From Agrococcus baldri (lineage in GTDB: Bacteria; Actinomycetota; Actinomycetes; Actinomycetales; Microbacteriaceae): a stretch of DNA of 64,000 bases. Below are positions 34,260 through 41,927 of this stretch, piece by piece. Position 1 is the first letter of the stretch; every line of letters starts with the position of its first letter. Made by a program: the position numbers and the translations under genes. The notes beneath the pieces were generated by a model that worked only from the letters and a program-made list of their open reading frames with translations, made no database searches and was not told the origin of the DNA. Location of the stretch: positions 434,001 through 498,000 of the forward strand of contig FOZN01000002.1 in assembly GCA_900114805.1 (NCBI GenBank), written 5' to 3'.

Positions 34260-34814
34260 ATGCCCCGACCCACGCCTCCGCCGCCGGACGCCCGCGCCGT
34301 GATCGACGCACGACGGCACGAGGCATCGGCCAAGGTGGTGATCGAGCTCGGCCTGAGCGACGCGGACGTCGAGGAGATCGTCGACCTGTTCACCTCGCTG
34401 CTGCGCTGGCGCAGCACCTCTGACGCCCAGCGGGAGGCCAGCCGCCGCTTCATGCGCCTGGGCGAGAACGACATGCGGGCGATCCGCTTCCTGATGACCG
34501 CTCGCCATGACGGCACCATCGTCACCTCGACCCTGCTCGCCGAGCACCTGGGCCTGAAGGGTCCGTCGGTGACGAAGCTGCTCGACCGGCTCGAGCAGGC
34601 CGGGCACATCCGGCGCGAAGCGCACCCGAGTGACCGCCGGGCGCTCTCGATCGTCGTCACCGACGGCACCAGCACCACCGCGACCGCCACGGTCGGGGCC
34701 GACCACCTGCGTCGCTTCCGGATAGCGGCGGCGATGACGAGCGACGAGCGGCTCGTCGTCACGCGATTCCTGACGGCGATCGCCGATCTGCCGGTGCTGG
34801 AGCCGGGCACCTGA
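34260..34814 (+). CDS. MarR-family regulator of the carotenoid operon (CrtR-like)
   Basis: 184 residues; winged helix with EASRRFMRLGENDMRAIRFLM, GPSVTKLLDRLEQAGHIRRE and DRRALSIVVTDGTSTT. It is divergent from idi across 62 bases, as CrtR is from crtE in corynebacteria, so it most likely represses the operon and itself and responds to an isoprenoid or to light. Leaderless start. Close paralogue of the protein at 25152-25724 at the other end of the operon. Confidence 0.88.
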   Translation: MPRPTPPPPDARAVIDARRHEASAKVVIELGLSDADVEEIVDLFTSLLRWRSTSDAQREASRRFMRLGENDMRAIRFLMTARHDGTIVTSTLLAEHLGLKGPSVTKLLDRLEQAGHIRREAHPSDRRALSIVVTDGTSTTATATVGADHLRRFRIAAAMTSDERLVVTRFLTAIADLPVLEPGT

Positions 34815-34834
34815 CTCCGCGGCGCTGACCCGCA

Positions 34835-35413
34835 TCATGACCTCGCGACGAGCGCGCCCCGGCGCGCGTCCGCGAGCTCCCGGGCGAGCGCGGCCGCGAG
34901 CCCGCCGAGGACGTCGGCGACGAGATCGAGCAGCGTGTCCTCGTATCCGACGCCGATGTCGGGGGTGATCCAGGCATGGCCGGCCCACTCGCCCAGCTCC
35001 CAGAGCAGCCCGAGCAGCAGCACCGCCGTCGTCGTGTGCAGCACCCGCGAGGCCGCCGCCCTCCGATCCGAGCCCGACGGCAGCAGCCCGGCGGGCAGCA
35101 TCGCCGCGCGGGCGAGCACCGCGAGCACGGCACCGGAGCCGAGGTGCATGGCGAAGTCGAGGCCCGGCACGGTCTCGTACGTCCCCGTGGCCGCGAACCA
35201 CGCTGAGGCGAGCAGCACGATCTGACCCGTGAGGTCGGTGGCGGTCGGCACGCGCAGGAAGCGCAGCGCCATCGCACCGCCGAGCGCGAGGAGCATCGCG
35301 GCGGCGGAGGGGCCGCCGGCGACGACTCCCGCGAGCGGGACCGACACCAGGGCGACCACCCGCAGCGCATCACCCGGCAGCCAGCGACCCTGCGACCGCA
35401 ACCAGCCGCTCAC
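34835..35413 (-). CDS. DUF2238/YjdF-like membrane protein
   Basis: 192 residues, five to six predicted helices. Conserved-looking segments are GLDFAMHLGSGAVLAVLAR and LLWELGEWAGHAWITP, then GYEDTLLDLVADVLGG, matching the His/Glu/Asp pattern of YjdF/DUF2238 proteins. Function unknown. GTG 35413 overlaps the glycosyltransferase stop by four bases (GTGA), which sets the start and implies co-translation. The stop is 20 bases from that of the marR gene (convergent). Confidence 0.65.
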   Translation of the reverse strand: MSGWLRSQGRWLPGDALRVVALVSVPLAGVVAGGPSAAAMLLALGGAMALRFLRVPTATDLTGQIVLLASAWFAATGTYETVPGLDFAMHLGSGAVLAVLARAAMLPAGLLPSGSDRRAAASRVLHTTTAVLLLGLLWELGEWAGHAWITPDIGVGYEDTLLDLVADVLGGLAAALARELADARRGALVARS

Positions 35414-36186
35414 AGCTTCGACCGCCGCACATCCGGGCCACCGAGCCGCGCCACCCACCGCCTTCCGGGCGAACCGCCCAGCGCCCAGTTCCGGCGGAAG
35501 GTGCGCATGGCCACGGCGACGCGCGCGCGAGCAGCCCGCGCGCTGCGGAAGATGCGCCCCTCGGCACCCACTCGGAGCCGAGGGTCGAAGCGGATGCGCG
35601 CCCGCGGTCCGAGGTGCATGGCGAGGTCGAGATCGTCGTGCACGTCGGGCTCCTCGCGCTCGACGTGCGCGGCGACCGACAGCCACGCCGTGCGCCGCAC
35701 CGCCATGTTGGAGCCCCACAGCGGCACGTTGGCGATCGCCGCACCGCCGGCGACGAACGTGCCGAATGCATACGTGATGCTCGCGGGTGCACGCAACCAG
35801 GTGGGCAGGTCGTCGAACCGACCCGGCCCGGTGAGCCCGTCCAGCGCGGGGTCGGTGGTGAAGGCCTCGCGGATCCGCTCGACCCAGTCGGTCGGGAGCG
35901 CCGAGTCGGCGTCGCACCGGGCGATGACGTCGCCGCTCGCCTCGTCGTAGCCGCGCGACGCAGCGGCCGGTATCCCGCGGCGCGGCTCCACGACGACCCG
36001 CGCACCCGCGGCCAGGGCGACCGCCGCGGAATCGTCGGAGCAGCCGTTGTCGACGACGATCACCTCGTGCGGAGCCTCGGTCTGCGCGGCGATCGCGTCG
36101 AGGCATCGGCGCAGGGCGGGCGCGTCGTCGCGCACGGGGATCACGATCGATACCCGCAGGCGCGCACCCGCGCTCGCATCCGTCAT
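35410..36186 (-). CDS. Family 2 glycosyltransferase
   Basis: 258 residues, GT-A fold: VSIVIPVRDDAPALRRCLDAI at the N-terminus, VIVVDNGCSDDS as the nucleotide-binding strand, and ARCDADSALPTDWV as the DxD-containing segment. No membrane helix is apparent, so it is probably a cytosolic enzyme making a glycolipid or a glycosylated product. It is followed by a coupled membrane protein. A role in glycosylating the carotenoid is conceivable from location but not shown. Confidence 0.82.
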   Translation of the reverse strand: MTDASAGARLRVSIVIPVRDDAPALRRCLDAIAAQTEAPHEVIVVDNGCSDDSAAVALAAGARVVVEPRRGIPAAASRGYDEASGDVIARCDADSALPTDWVERIREAFTTDPALDGLTGPGRFDDLPTWLRAPASITYAFGTFVAGGAAIANVPLWGSNMAVRRTAWLSVAAHVEREEPDVHDDLDLAMHLGPRARIRFDPRLRVGAEGRIFRSARAARARVAVAMRTFRRNWALGGSPGRRWVARLGGPDVRRSKL

Positions 36187-36246
36187 GCCGGAGAGCGTGC
36201 CACGCGAGCCTTGTCGTCACCTGATCGTGCAGGCGGCGCGAACGGA

Positions 36247-37668
36247 TCAGAAGGGGGTGGGCCCGTCGGAGCCGAACAGTGCGTCGACCCGGTCGCGCGC
36301 ATCGCCCTCTGCGGCGGTCTCGGCGGGCGCCGCAGCCGGCTCCGGGCGGCCGGTGGACGCGGGCGCGTCGCGCAGGTCCTCCCGGGCAGCCCGGGCGGCA
36401 TCCTGCTCCCGCACCTCGTGGATGAAGCGGCGCACCCGCTGGTCGACGATGATGTCGCGCGGCTGCAGCGGTCGGGTCAGGTAGAGCCCGTCGAGCGACG
36501 TCAGGCGCGAGAGCGCCACGTAGGTCTGCCCGGGAGCGAAGGCGCGCGAGCCCAGGTCGATCACCGCGCGGTCGAAGGTCTTGCCCTGCGACTTGTGGAT
36601 CGTCACCGCCCACGCCAGCCGCAGCGGGAACTGCGTGAACTCGGCCACGACATCCCGCTTGATCTCCTTGGTCGTCGGCGAGTACGAGTAGCGGAACTGC
36701 TCCCACACGGCCGGCTCGACCTCGTGCTGCTCGCCGTCGACCTCCACCCAGACGGTGCCGCCGATGTCGACCACCTTGCCGAGCGAGCCGTTCACCCAGC
36801 GGCCCTCGGAGTCGTTGCGCAGGAACATCACCTGCGCACCGAGCTTGAGCTGCAGGTCGACATCCGCCGGGTACTGCCGTCCGCCGAAATCGCCCGTCAC
36901 CTCGGCCACCGCCGTCTTCGACTTGCCAGGCAGCCGTGCGAGCTCGCGCGAGTTGATGCGGGTGACCGTGTCGTTGCGGGTCGCGAGCGTCAGCACCTCG
37001 TCGTCCGGCGGCGTGCGAGCGCCCGCATCGTTCAGCAGCTGCGCGATCTCGGCGGTCACCGTGCCGTGCCGCACCGCGTTGAGCGCCTGCTTGAACTCCA
37101 GGTCGGACTGCCGGTGGATGTGCACCAGCTCGACCACGTCGAGCGGCTCGTCGCGCCAGACGCGCGCGTCGAAGAACCACATCGACTCGTAGTGGTCGGC
37201 GAAGTAGGCGCGCTCCTCGGCATCGCCGGGCACCGGCGCCAGCTGGTAGGGGTCGCCGAACATCACCACCTGCACGCCGCCGAAGGGCGCAGAGCGCACG
37301 CCCCGCGCCTGCCGCAGCGAGCGGTCGATGGCATCCATCAGGTCGGCGTTCACCATCGAGATCTCGTCGATGACGAGCAGGTCGAGCTTGCCGAGCATGC
37401 GCTTGAGCTCTGCGCTCTGCCGCAGCGGCGCCTCGGCGATCACGCCCAGCGGCAGCTTCAGCAGCGAGTGGATCGTCTGCCCGCCCACGTTGAGCGCCGC
37501 GACCCCCGTCGGCGCGCACACGATGATCTGCTTCTTCGAGTGCTCGGTCAGGTGCCGCAGCAGCGTCGACTTGCCCGTGCCGGCGCGACCGGTGATGAAC
37601 AGGTGCCGATCGCCCTGCTCGATGCGCTCATGGATCGCCAGCTGCTCAGGCGTCAGCTCGATCTCCAT
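36247..37668 (-). CDS. PIF1-family/RecD-like ATP-dependent DNA helicase
   Basis: 473 residues. Walker A is FITGRAGTGKSTLLRHL (about 24-40), followed by APTGVAALNVGGQTIHSLL (motif Ia), LVIDEISMV (Walker B), MFGDPYQLAPVPG (motif III) and TIHKSQGKTFDRAVIDLG with QTYVALSRLTSLDGLYL (motifs V/VI). It is a superfamily 1B helicase that moves 5' to 3'. The C-terminus (about 425-473) is Ala/Glu-rich and disordered. GGGAGG upstream supports ATG 37668. Monocistronic. Confidence 0.9.
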   Translation of the reverse strand: MEIELTPEQLAIHERIEQGDRHLFITGRAGTGKSTLLRHLTEHSKKQIIVCAPTGVAALNVGGQTIHSLLKLPLGVIAEAPLRQSAELKRMLGKLDLLVIDEISMVNADLMDAIDRSLRQARGVRSAPFGGVQVVMFGDPYQLAPVPGDAEERAYFADHYESMWFFDARVWRDEPLDVVELVHIHRQSDLEFKQALNAVRHGTVTAEIAQLLNDAGARTPPDDEVLTLATRNDTVTRINSRELARLPGKSKTAVAEVTGDFGGRQYPADVDLQLKLGAQVMFLRNDSEGRWVNGSLGKVVDIGGTVWVEVDGEQHEVEPAVWEQFRYSYSPTTKEIKRDVVAEFTQFPLRLAWAVTIHKSQGKTFDRAVIDLGSRAFAPGQTYVALSRLTSLDGLYLTRPLQPRDIIVDQRVRRFIHEVREQDAARAAREDLRDAPASTGRPEPAAAPAETAAEGDARDRVDALFGSDGPTPF

Positions 37669-37839
37669 CCCTCCATCCTCCCGCACCCGCGGCAGGCTAG
37701 CCGGGAGCCGCCGCGCGCGTCCGCTCGGCGCGCCCGCCTGTGGACGCACGCAGGGGTGCTGTGTGACCGACTGTGACGGCGCATCCGTCCCTCGATCGCC
37801 AGGATGCGAGAGGATGGAGGCAGAAGGAGGGGATGCGAC

Positions 37840-38646
37840 ATGTGCCGACTGCTCGCGCACGTCTCCCCCACGCCTGCCACGACGCGGGACGTGATCGGCG
37901 ACGCATCGTGCGTCGAATGGCAGCGGCTGGGCCGCCTGCACACCGACGGCTGGGGCACCGCGTGGCTCGACGGCGACCAGGTGCGGCGCTACCGCGACGC
38001 CGCCCTGGGCCTGGACAACCCCGACCTCACCGACGCACTCGTCGACACGCCCTCGCGCGCGCGGCTGACGCATCTGCGGCTGGCGACCGAGGGGCTCGCG
38101 ACCCGGGTCGCCAACACGCACCCGTTCCGGGTGGGCGAGATCGTGCTGGCGCAGAACGGCTCGGTGGCGCCGATCGATCGCCTGCGCGAGAAGGTGACGG
38201 ATGCGGAGCTCGCCCGGGTGGGCGGGGAGACCGACACGGCGATGGTGTTCGCGCTCATCCTGCGCAGGCACGAGGCCGGCGAGCCGCTGTTCGACGCGGT
38301 CAGCGCGACGGTGTCGGAGCTGCGCCGGGAGTTCCCGGCCGCGGCGCTGAACCTGCTGGTGCTCTCGCCGCACGAGCTGATCGCGACGCATGCGAACGAG
38401 GGCGCCGCGGTGCCGCTCGAGCTGTTCGAGGAGTCGGGGCTCGGCGACGACCTGCCCGTCGACCACGTCGACCACTACTACCAGCTGTCGTGGCGGCGGT
38501 CGGAGGACGGCGCGATCGCCGTGACCTCGAGCGGCCTCACCGGCGACGGCTGGAACCGCATGGCGCCCGAGACGGCCGTGCGCATCGACCTCGACACCCT
38601 CGAGGTATCGCGGCGCGACCTGCGCGTGCCCGTGCAGGTGGGCTGA
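37840..38646 (+). CDS. Class II glutamine amidotransferase (EgtC/YafJ-like)
   Basis: 268 residues. The mature N-terminal nucleophile is Cys2 (MCRLLAH), followed by HTDGWGTAWLDG, THLRLATEG, NTHPFRVGEIVLAQNG and ETDTAMVFALIL, all class II amidotransferase elements. It hydrolyses a gamma-glutamyl amide; EgtC removes glutamate during ergothioneine synthesis, but no egtABDE genes are nearby, so the substrate is open. AAGGAGGGG stands about ten bases ahead of ATG 37840. Followed by an APH-type kinase 36 bases downstream. Confidence 0.85.
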   Translation: MCRLLAHVSPTPATTRDVIGDASCVEWQRLGRLHTDGWGTAWLDGDQVRRYRDAALGLDNPDLTDALVDTPSRARLTHLRLATEGLATRVANTHPFRVGEIVLAQNGSVAPIDRLREKVTDAELARVGGETDTAMVFALILRRHEAGEPLFDAVSATVSELRREFPAAALNLLVLSPHELIATHANEGAAVPLELFEESGLGDDLPVDHVDHYYQLSWRRSEDGAIAVTSSGLTGDGWNRMAPETAVRIDLDTLEVSRRDLRVPVQVG

Positions 38647-38682
38647 GGTCGCACGCGGCAGGAGCGTGCCAGGCTGGCCGGC

Positions 38683-39939
38683 ATGGTCGATCGTGTCGCG
38701 CTGCTGCAGGACGGACTCGTGCTGGTCGGCGACGACGGGGCGCTGCCCTCGTTCGAGGCTGCTGAGGATCTCGAGCTCGCGCAGGCGCTGACGCTGGTCG
38801 GCGCCGAGATCCCGCTCGCGCCGACCATGCGGCTGCCGGACGGCTCCCGGGTGCACGTCGTCGGCATGCGCGACGGTGCGGAGCGGGCGGATGCGCGCGG
38901 TGCGCTCGTCGCGCCGGCCGCGCTGGCAGACGGTGCGGTCGCCGCCGCGATCGCGCAGGCCGTCGCCGAGCTCGACCCCGCGCGCACGCCCGCCGGCCGG
39001 CCCGACTGGTATCGACCCGGCTGGTACGAGGCGATCGAGACGTGGATCGACGGCGCGCTGCTGCCGAGCGGTCGGCGCCGCACCGGGCCGATCGAACCGG
39101 TGAAGGCGTGGAGCGTCTCGGCAGTCGCACGCGTGCCCGTCGAGGGCGACGCGGTGTGGGTGAAGCAGCCCTGCGCGCACTTCCACGCGGAGGCGAGGAT
39201 CCACCGCGCGGTCGCCGCGCTCGTGCCGGAGCTGGTGCCGCAGCTCATCGCCACCGAGGTCGACCGCGGCTGGCTGCTGATGGAGCCGATGGCCGGCGCC
39301 GAGGAGGCGCAGCACGCCGCCGGCGCCGCCCTGCGGGTCGCCGAGCGCTGGGCCGACGCGCAGATCGCGGCGGTCGAGCAGGTGCCGGCGCTGCTCGCGG
39401 CAGGGCTGCCGCACCGCGGCCTCGAGCTGACGGTGACCGGGTTCCGGGCGCTGCTCGAGCACAGCACCGAGCTCGCCCTGCTCGACGCGGTCGAGCTGGC
39501 TGCGATCCGCGGCAGCGCCGACCGCGCCATCGAGCTCGTGCGCGAGCTCTGGCACGCGGGGGTGCCCGACACGCTCGCCCACGGCGACCTGCACCTCGAC
39601 AACGTCGCCTGGGACGGCGAGACGCTGCGCCTGTTCGACTGGACGGACGGCTGCGTCAGCCACCCGTTCCTCGACATCGCGCACCTGACCCGCTTCATGG
39701 GCGTGCGCGACGAGGCGGCGGCCTTCGAGGCCGCCTACGCGTCCCGCTGGCGGGAGGCCTTCCCCGAGGCCGACACCGATCGGGCCCTGGAGCTGGCGCC
39801 GCTGGCCGACCTCGTCTTCCAAGTCGTCACCTTCGACGAGATCGCGAAGGCGACCGAGCCGGTCTCGGCATGGGAGCTGGGCGGCGTGGTGGCGAAGAAG
39901 CTGCGGCACCTGCCCGCGATGGTCTCGACGCTCGCTTGA
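38683..39939 (+). CDS. APH/choline-kinase-family phosphotransferase
   Basis: 418 residues. The C-terminal two thirds are an aminoglycoside phosphotransferase-like kinase: Brenner motif HGDLHLDNV (about residue 305) and LFDWTDG for the metal-binding Asp, with VWVKQ as the ATP-binding lysine strand. The first 110 residues (VALLQDGLVLVGDDGALPSFEAAEDL) look like a degenerate beta domain preceding the kinase. The substrate is unknown; resistance is not implied. Likely in one unit with the preceding amidotransferase. Confidence 0.75.
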   Translation: MVDRVALLQDGLVLVGDDGALPSFEAAEDLELAQALTLVGAEIPLAPTMRLPDGSRVHVVGMRDGAERADARGALVAPAALADGAVAAAIAQAVAELDPARTPAGRPDWYRPGWYEAIETWIDGALLPSGRRRTGPIEPVKAWSVSAVARVPVEGDAVWVKQPCAHFHAEARIHRAVAALVPELVPQLIATEVDRGWLLMEPMAGAEEAQHAAGAALRVAERWADAQIAAVEQVPALLAAGLPHRGLELTVTGFRALLEHSTELALLDAVELAAIRGSADRAIELVRELWHAGVPDTLAHGDLHLDNVAWDGETLRLFDWTDGCVSHPFLDIAHLTRFMGVRDEAAAFEAAYASRWREAFPEADTDRALELAPLADLVFQVVTFDEIAKATEPVSAWELGGVVAKKLRHLPAMVSTLA

Positions 39940-39997
39940 AGCCAACCCGGCGCTTCCCGCTGCCACTGCTCTCGGCACTCCGCTGAGCACGGCGCAC

Positions 39998-40029
39998 TTC
40001 TACCCAACATGCTTCTACCAAGGTAGAAT
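39998..40029 (+). promoter_or_regulatory. vapBC promoter with three operator half-sites
   Basis: TTCTACC (39998-40004), TTCTACC (40013-40019) and its complement GGTAGAA (40022-40028) form one direct and one inverted pair; the inverted pair has a 2-base centre. The -10 TAGAAT (40024-40029) lies inside the right half-site and ends seven bases before ATG, so VapB binding would block RNA polymerase directly. Confidence 0.7.
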
Positions 40030-40036
40030 CCGGCGC

Positions 40037-40339
40037 ATGAGTCTCAACATCAAGAACGAGCGCATCCACGAGCTGGTCCGCGAGCTCGCAGCGCTCACAG
40101 GGGCGACGCAGACCGGCGCGGTCGAGGAAGCCGTGCGGCGGCGGCTGGAGGAGCTGCATGCGACGGCTGGCCGACGAGCCCGGCCCGCTCCGAAGTACTC
40201 CCAGGAGGAGATCCAGCGCCGGATCACCGCCATGGAGCGCAGCGCCGAAGAGTTCCGATCCCTGACGACCGCCGAGCAGCGCAGAGGGATGGTCGAGCAC
40301 GAAGATTGGCTCTACGACGAGGGTGGGCTCCCGAAGTGA
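40037..40339 (+). CDS. vapB: VapB-type antitoxin
   Basis: 100 residues. The N-terminal MSLNIKNERIHELVRELAAL and TGAVEEAVRRRLEEL form a ribbon-helix-helix-like DNA-binding module as in Rv0623-type antitoxins. The C-terminal part (SAEEFRSLTTAEQRRGMVEHEDWLYDEGGLPK) is the acidic toxin-wrapping tail. It represses its own promoter and blocks VapC. Overlaps vapC by four bases (GTGA). Confidence 0.88.
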   Translation: MSLNIKNERIHELVRELAALTGATQTGAVEEAVRRRLEELHATAGRRARPAPKYSQEEIQRRITAMERSAEEFRSLTTAEQRRGMVEHEDWLYDEGGLPK

Positions 40340-40737
40340 TCATCGACACGTCCGCATTGATCGCGGTGCTCGCAGACGAGCCGGAGGCCGACGGCCTCCG
40401 CGAACTGCTCGCGGCGTACGGAGGGCGCATGTCTGCCGCGACGCTCGTCGAAGCGCGCATGGTCGCGTACGGCAGAGCCGGAGCAGAGGCGATGCGGAGG
40501 CTTGATCAGTTCGTGCGCCGATATGGTCTCGAGATCGTGCCGTTCGATGCTGAGCAGGCTGACGCCGCCGCCGACGCCTTCACCGCCCACGGACGGGGAT
40601 CGGGGCATCCGGCGCGACTCAACTATGGCGACACCTTCAGCTATGCCCTGTCTCACGTCGCCGACGAACCGCTGTTGTTCATCGGCGACGACTTCAGCCG
40701 CACCGATCTGCGCTCTGCGCTGGAGGAGTACGCATAG
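40336..40737 (+). CDS. vapC: VapC-type PIN-domain ribonuclease toxin
   Basis: 133 residues from GTG 40336. PIN-domain acidic residues are in place: Asp4 (VIIDTSALIAV), Glu39 (ATLVEARMV), Asp99 (NYGDTFSYA) and Asp118/119 (FIGDDFSRTD). It is a Mg2+-dependent RNase, probably against tRNA or rRNA. GTGA overlap with vapB fixes the start and implies translational coupling. Complete and apparently active. Confidence 0.92.
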   Translation: MIIDTSALIAVLADEPEADGLRELLAAYGGRMSAATLVEARMVAYGRAGAEAMRRLDQFVRRYGLEIVPFDAEQADAAADAFTAHGRGSGHPARLNYGDTFSYALSHVADEPLLFIGDDFSRTDLRSALEEYA

Positions 40738-40777
40738 CAGCGGTCTCGCGACGGGTCCGCTACGGAGGTGCAGGCGG

Positions 40778-40996
40778 CTAGCGGCGGCCGAAGACGGCCA
40801 GCGCGATGCCGCCGACGATGAGCACGGCGACGCCTGCCGCCGCGGCGATCCACGGCGTCGGGTCCTCGTTGTAGGAGTCCTGCGCCTTGCCGACAGCCCG
40901 ATTCGTGACCTTCTTGGGATTCACGCGGTCCTCGAGCTCGTTGAGGTGCTGGCGCAGCTCCTCGCGCTTGCGGTCGACGTCTCGCTGCTCGGTCAT
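40778..40996 (-). CDS. DUF3618 small membrane protein
   Basis: 72 residues: N-terminal helix of the DUF3618 pattern (REELRQHLNELEDRVNPKKV), then one membrane helix (WIAAAAGVAVLIVGGIALAVF) and a short basic end. Function unknown. It forms a three-gene unit with the two proteins upstream (ATGA overlap at 40993-40996), a common actinobacterial envelope-stress-like cluster. Confidence 0.78.
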   Translation of the reverse strand: MTEQRDVDRKREELRQHLNELEDRVNPKKVTNRAVGKAQDSYNEDPTPWIAAAAGVAVLIVGGIALAVFGRR

Positions 40997-41478
40997 CGCT
41001 GCACTCCATTGGTCGAGGAGGGGTTCGTGCCGACGCGGTTCGCGTCGAAGGCGTTCCTGTCGAGGTCGTCGAGCGGGTCGGTGCCGTCGGCGGCGTGGCC
41101 GAGACCGCGCACCATGTTGACGTCGTCCTTGATGCTGTCGACCGCCTGCAGGTTGTTGAAGTCCTTGTTCTTCTTGATCGCCGAGAGCCCCACGAGCACC
41201 AGGATCAGGATGACCAGCAGCAGCAACGCGGAGATCAGCAGCGCCGACAGCCACGGCACGAAGACCACGTTGAGTCCCTCATAGCCGGCGTAGAGCAGCC
41301 AGCTGATCAGGAAGATGGCGAGCACACCGGCGACGGCGAGCAACGCGCCGCCGATGCCGAGGCCCTTCGCCTTGCCTGCGACCTCGGACTTGAGATTGTC
41401 GATCTCCGCCTTCACGAGGTCGGTGAGCAGCTTCGGCGTCTCGGCGATGAGATCGCCGAGCGACTTGCGGCTTGCCAT
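40993..41478 (-). CDS. Phage-holin-like membrane protein (Holin-X/DUF1469 family)
   Basis: 161 residues. An amphipathic N-terminus (LGDLIAETPKLLTDLVKAEIDNLKSEVAGKAKG) precedes two long membrane helices, then a hydrophilic Asp/Asn-rich C-terminal tail. It matches the actinobacterial putative holin-X family, which is chromosomal and not evidence of a prophage. One-base overlap with the upstream gene and four-base with the downstream gene. Confidence 0.82.
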   Translation of the reverse strand: MASRKSLGDLIAETPKLLTDLVKAEIDNLKSEVAGKAKGLGIGGALLAVAGVLAIFLISWLLYAGYEGLNVVFVPWLSALLISALLLLVILILVLVGLSAIKKNKDFNNLQAVDSIKDDVNMVRGLGHAADGTDPLDDLDRNAFDANRVGTNPSSTNGVQR

Positions 41479-41768
41479 CAGACGTCCTCGGGTCGCGCGA
41501 CCTCAGAGCCGTGATCGCCGCGGCGCGAGCCCTTGCGCTTGGTGACCTTCTCGATCGCGTCGCCGGCGGCATCCGTCGCCGACTCGACGAGCTTGGGGCC
41601 CTTGGTCTCGACGAAGTGCTGCACCTCGTGCCGCTGCTTCGAGACCGCGGGCGAGTTCCACACCTTGTCGGCCGCACTCGCGATCTGCTCGTAGCGCTGA
41701 CGGCCGGCCTTGGCTCCGAGCACGTAGCCCGCGCCGAGTCCGACCACGAAGAGGATCCTGCCGCGCAT
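41478..41768 (-). CDS. YtxH-like small membrane protein
   Basis: 96 residues from ATG 41768. One N-terminal membrane helix (ILFVVGLGAGYVLGAKAG) followed by a charged amphipathic region (RYEQIASAADKVW and VQHFVETKGPKLVES) and a basic end. Typical of YtxH-like proteins next to Holin-X and DUF3618. The longer open frame upstream has no start signal and is excluded. First gene of the three-gene operon. Confidence 0.75.
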   Translation of the reverse strand: MRGRILFVVGLGAGYVLGAKAGRQRYEQIASAADKVWNSPAVSKQRHEVQHFVETKGPKLVESATDAAGDAIEKVTKRKGSRRGDHGSEVARPEDV

Positions 41769-41802
41769 GTTCGCTCCTGCCGTTGGGGTTGCCAGCGGTG
41801 CT

Positions 41803-41837
41803 GGCCGGTCGTGCCACAACGATACCCACGACCGGCC
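41803..41837 (-). repeat. 11-bp perfect inverted repeat at the promoter of the YtxH/Holin-X/DUF3618 operon
   Basis: GGCCGGTCGTG (41803-41813) and CACGACCGGCC (41827-41837) are exact complements with 13 bases between. On the minus strand the centre reads GGGTAT, which resembles the -10 of actinobacterial stress sigma factors (SigB/SigF type). No matching -35 is clear. A candidate operator or stress promoter, 35 bases ahead of the first gene. Confidence 0.45.
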
Positions 41838-41902
41838 GGGATGCACTCTCAGGTTGTGGGGCTCCCACAGCCGAGGAGCGCGATCGCCCGCCGCTCGATC
41901 AG

Positions 41903-41919
41903 TGTCTGGTCACCAGACA
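41903..41919 (-). terminator. Terminator hairpin after the M13 peptidase
   Basis: TGTCTGG-TCA-CCAGACA is a perfect 7-bp stem (8 bp as a palindrome) located nine bases beyond the peptidase stop. It lacks a T-run, as is common in high-GC actinobacteria. A second small hairpin TGTGGG-GCT-CCCACA follows at 41855-41869. Confidence 0.6.
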
Positions 41920-41927
41920 GCGCCGGG

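Noticed and set aside
34835-39990. Very long open frames on the minus strand extending past the real genes, including across 37840-39939
   Set aside because: High GC removes stop codons in antisense frames. The genuine genes are defined by motifs, RBS and overlaps, and the plus-strand amidotransferase and kinase have clear family motifs.
40993-41478. Holin-like gene as a sign of a prophage
   Set aside because: Holin-X proteins are widespread chromosomal actinobacterial proteins. No phage structural, integrase or lysis genes surround it.
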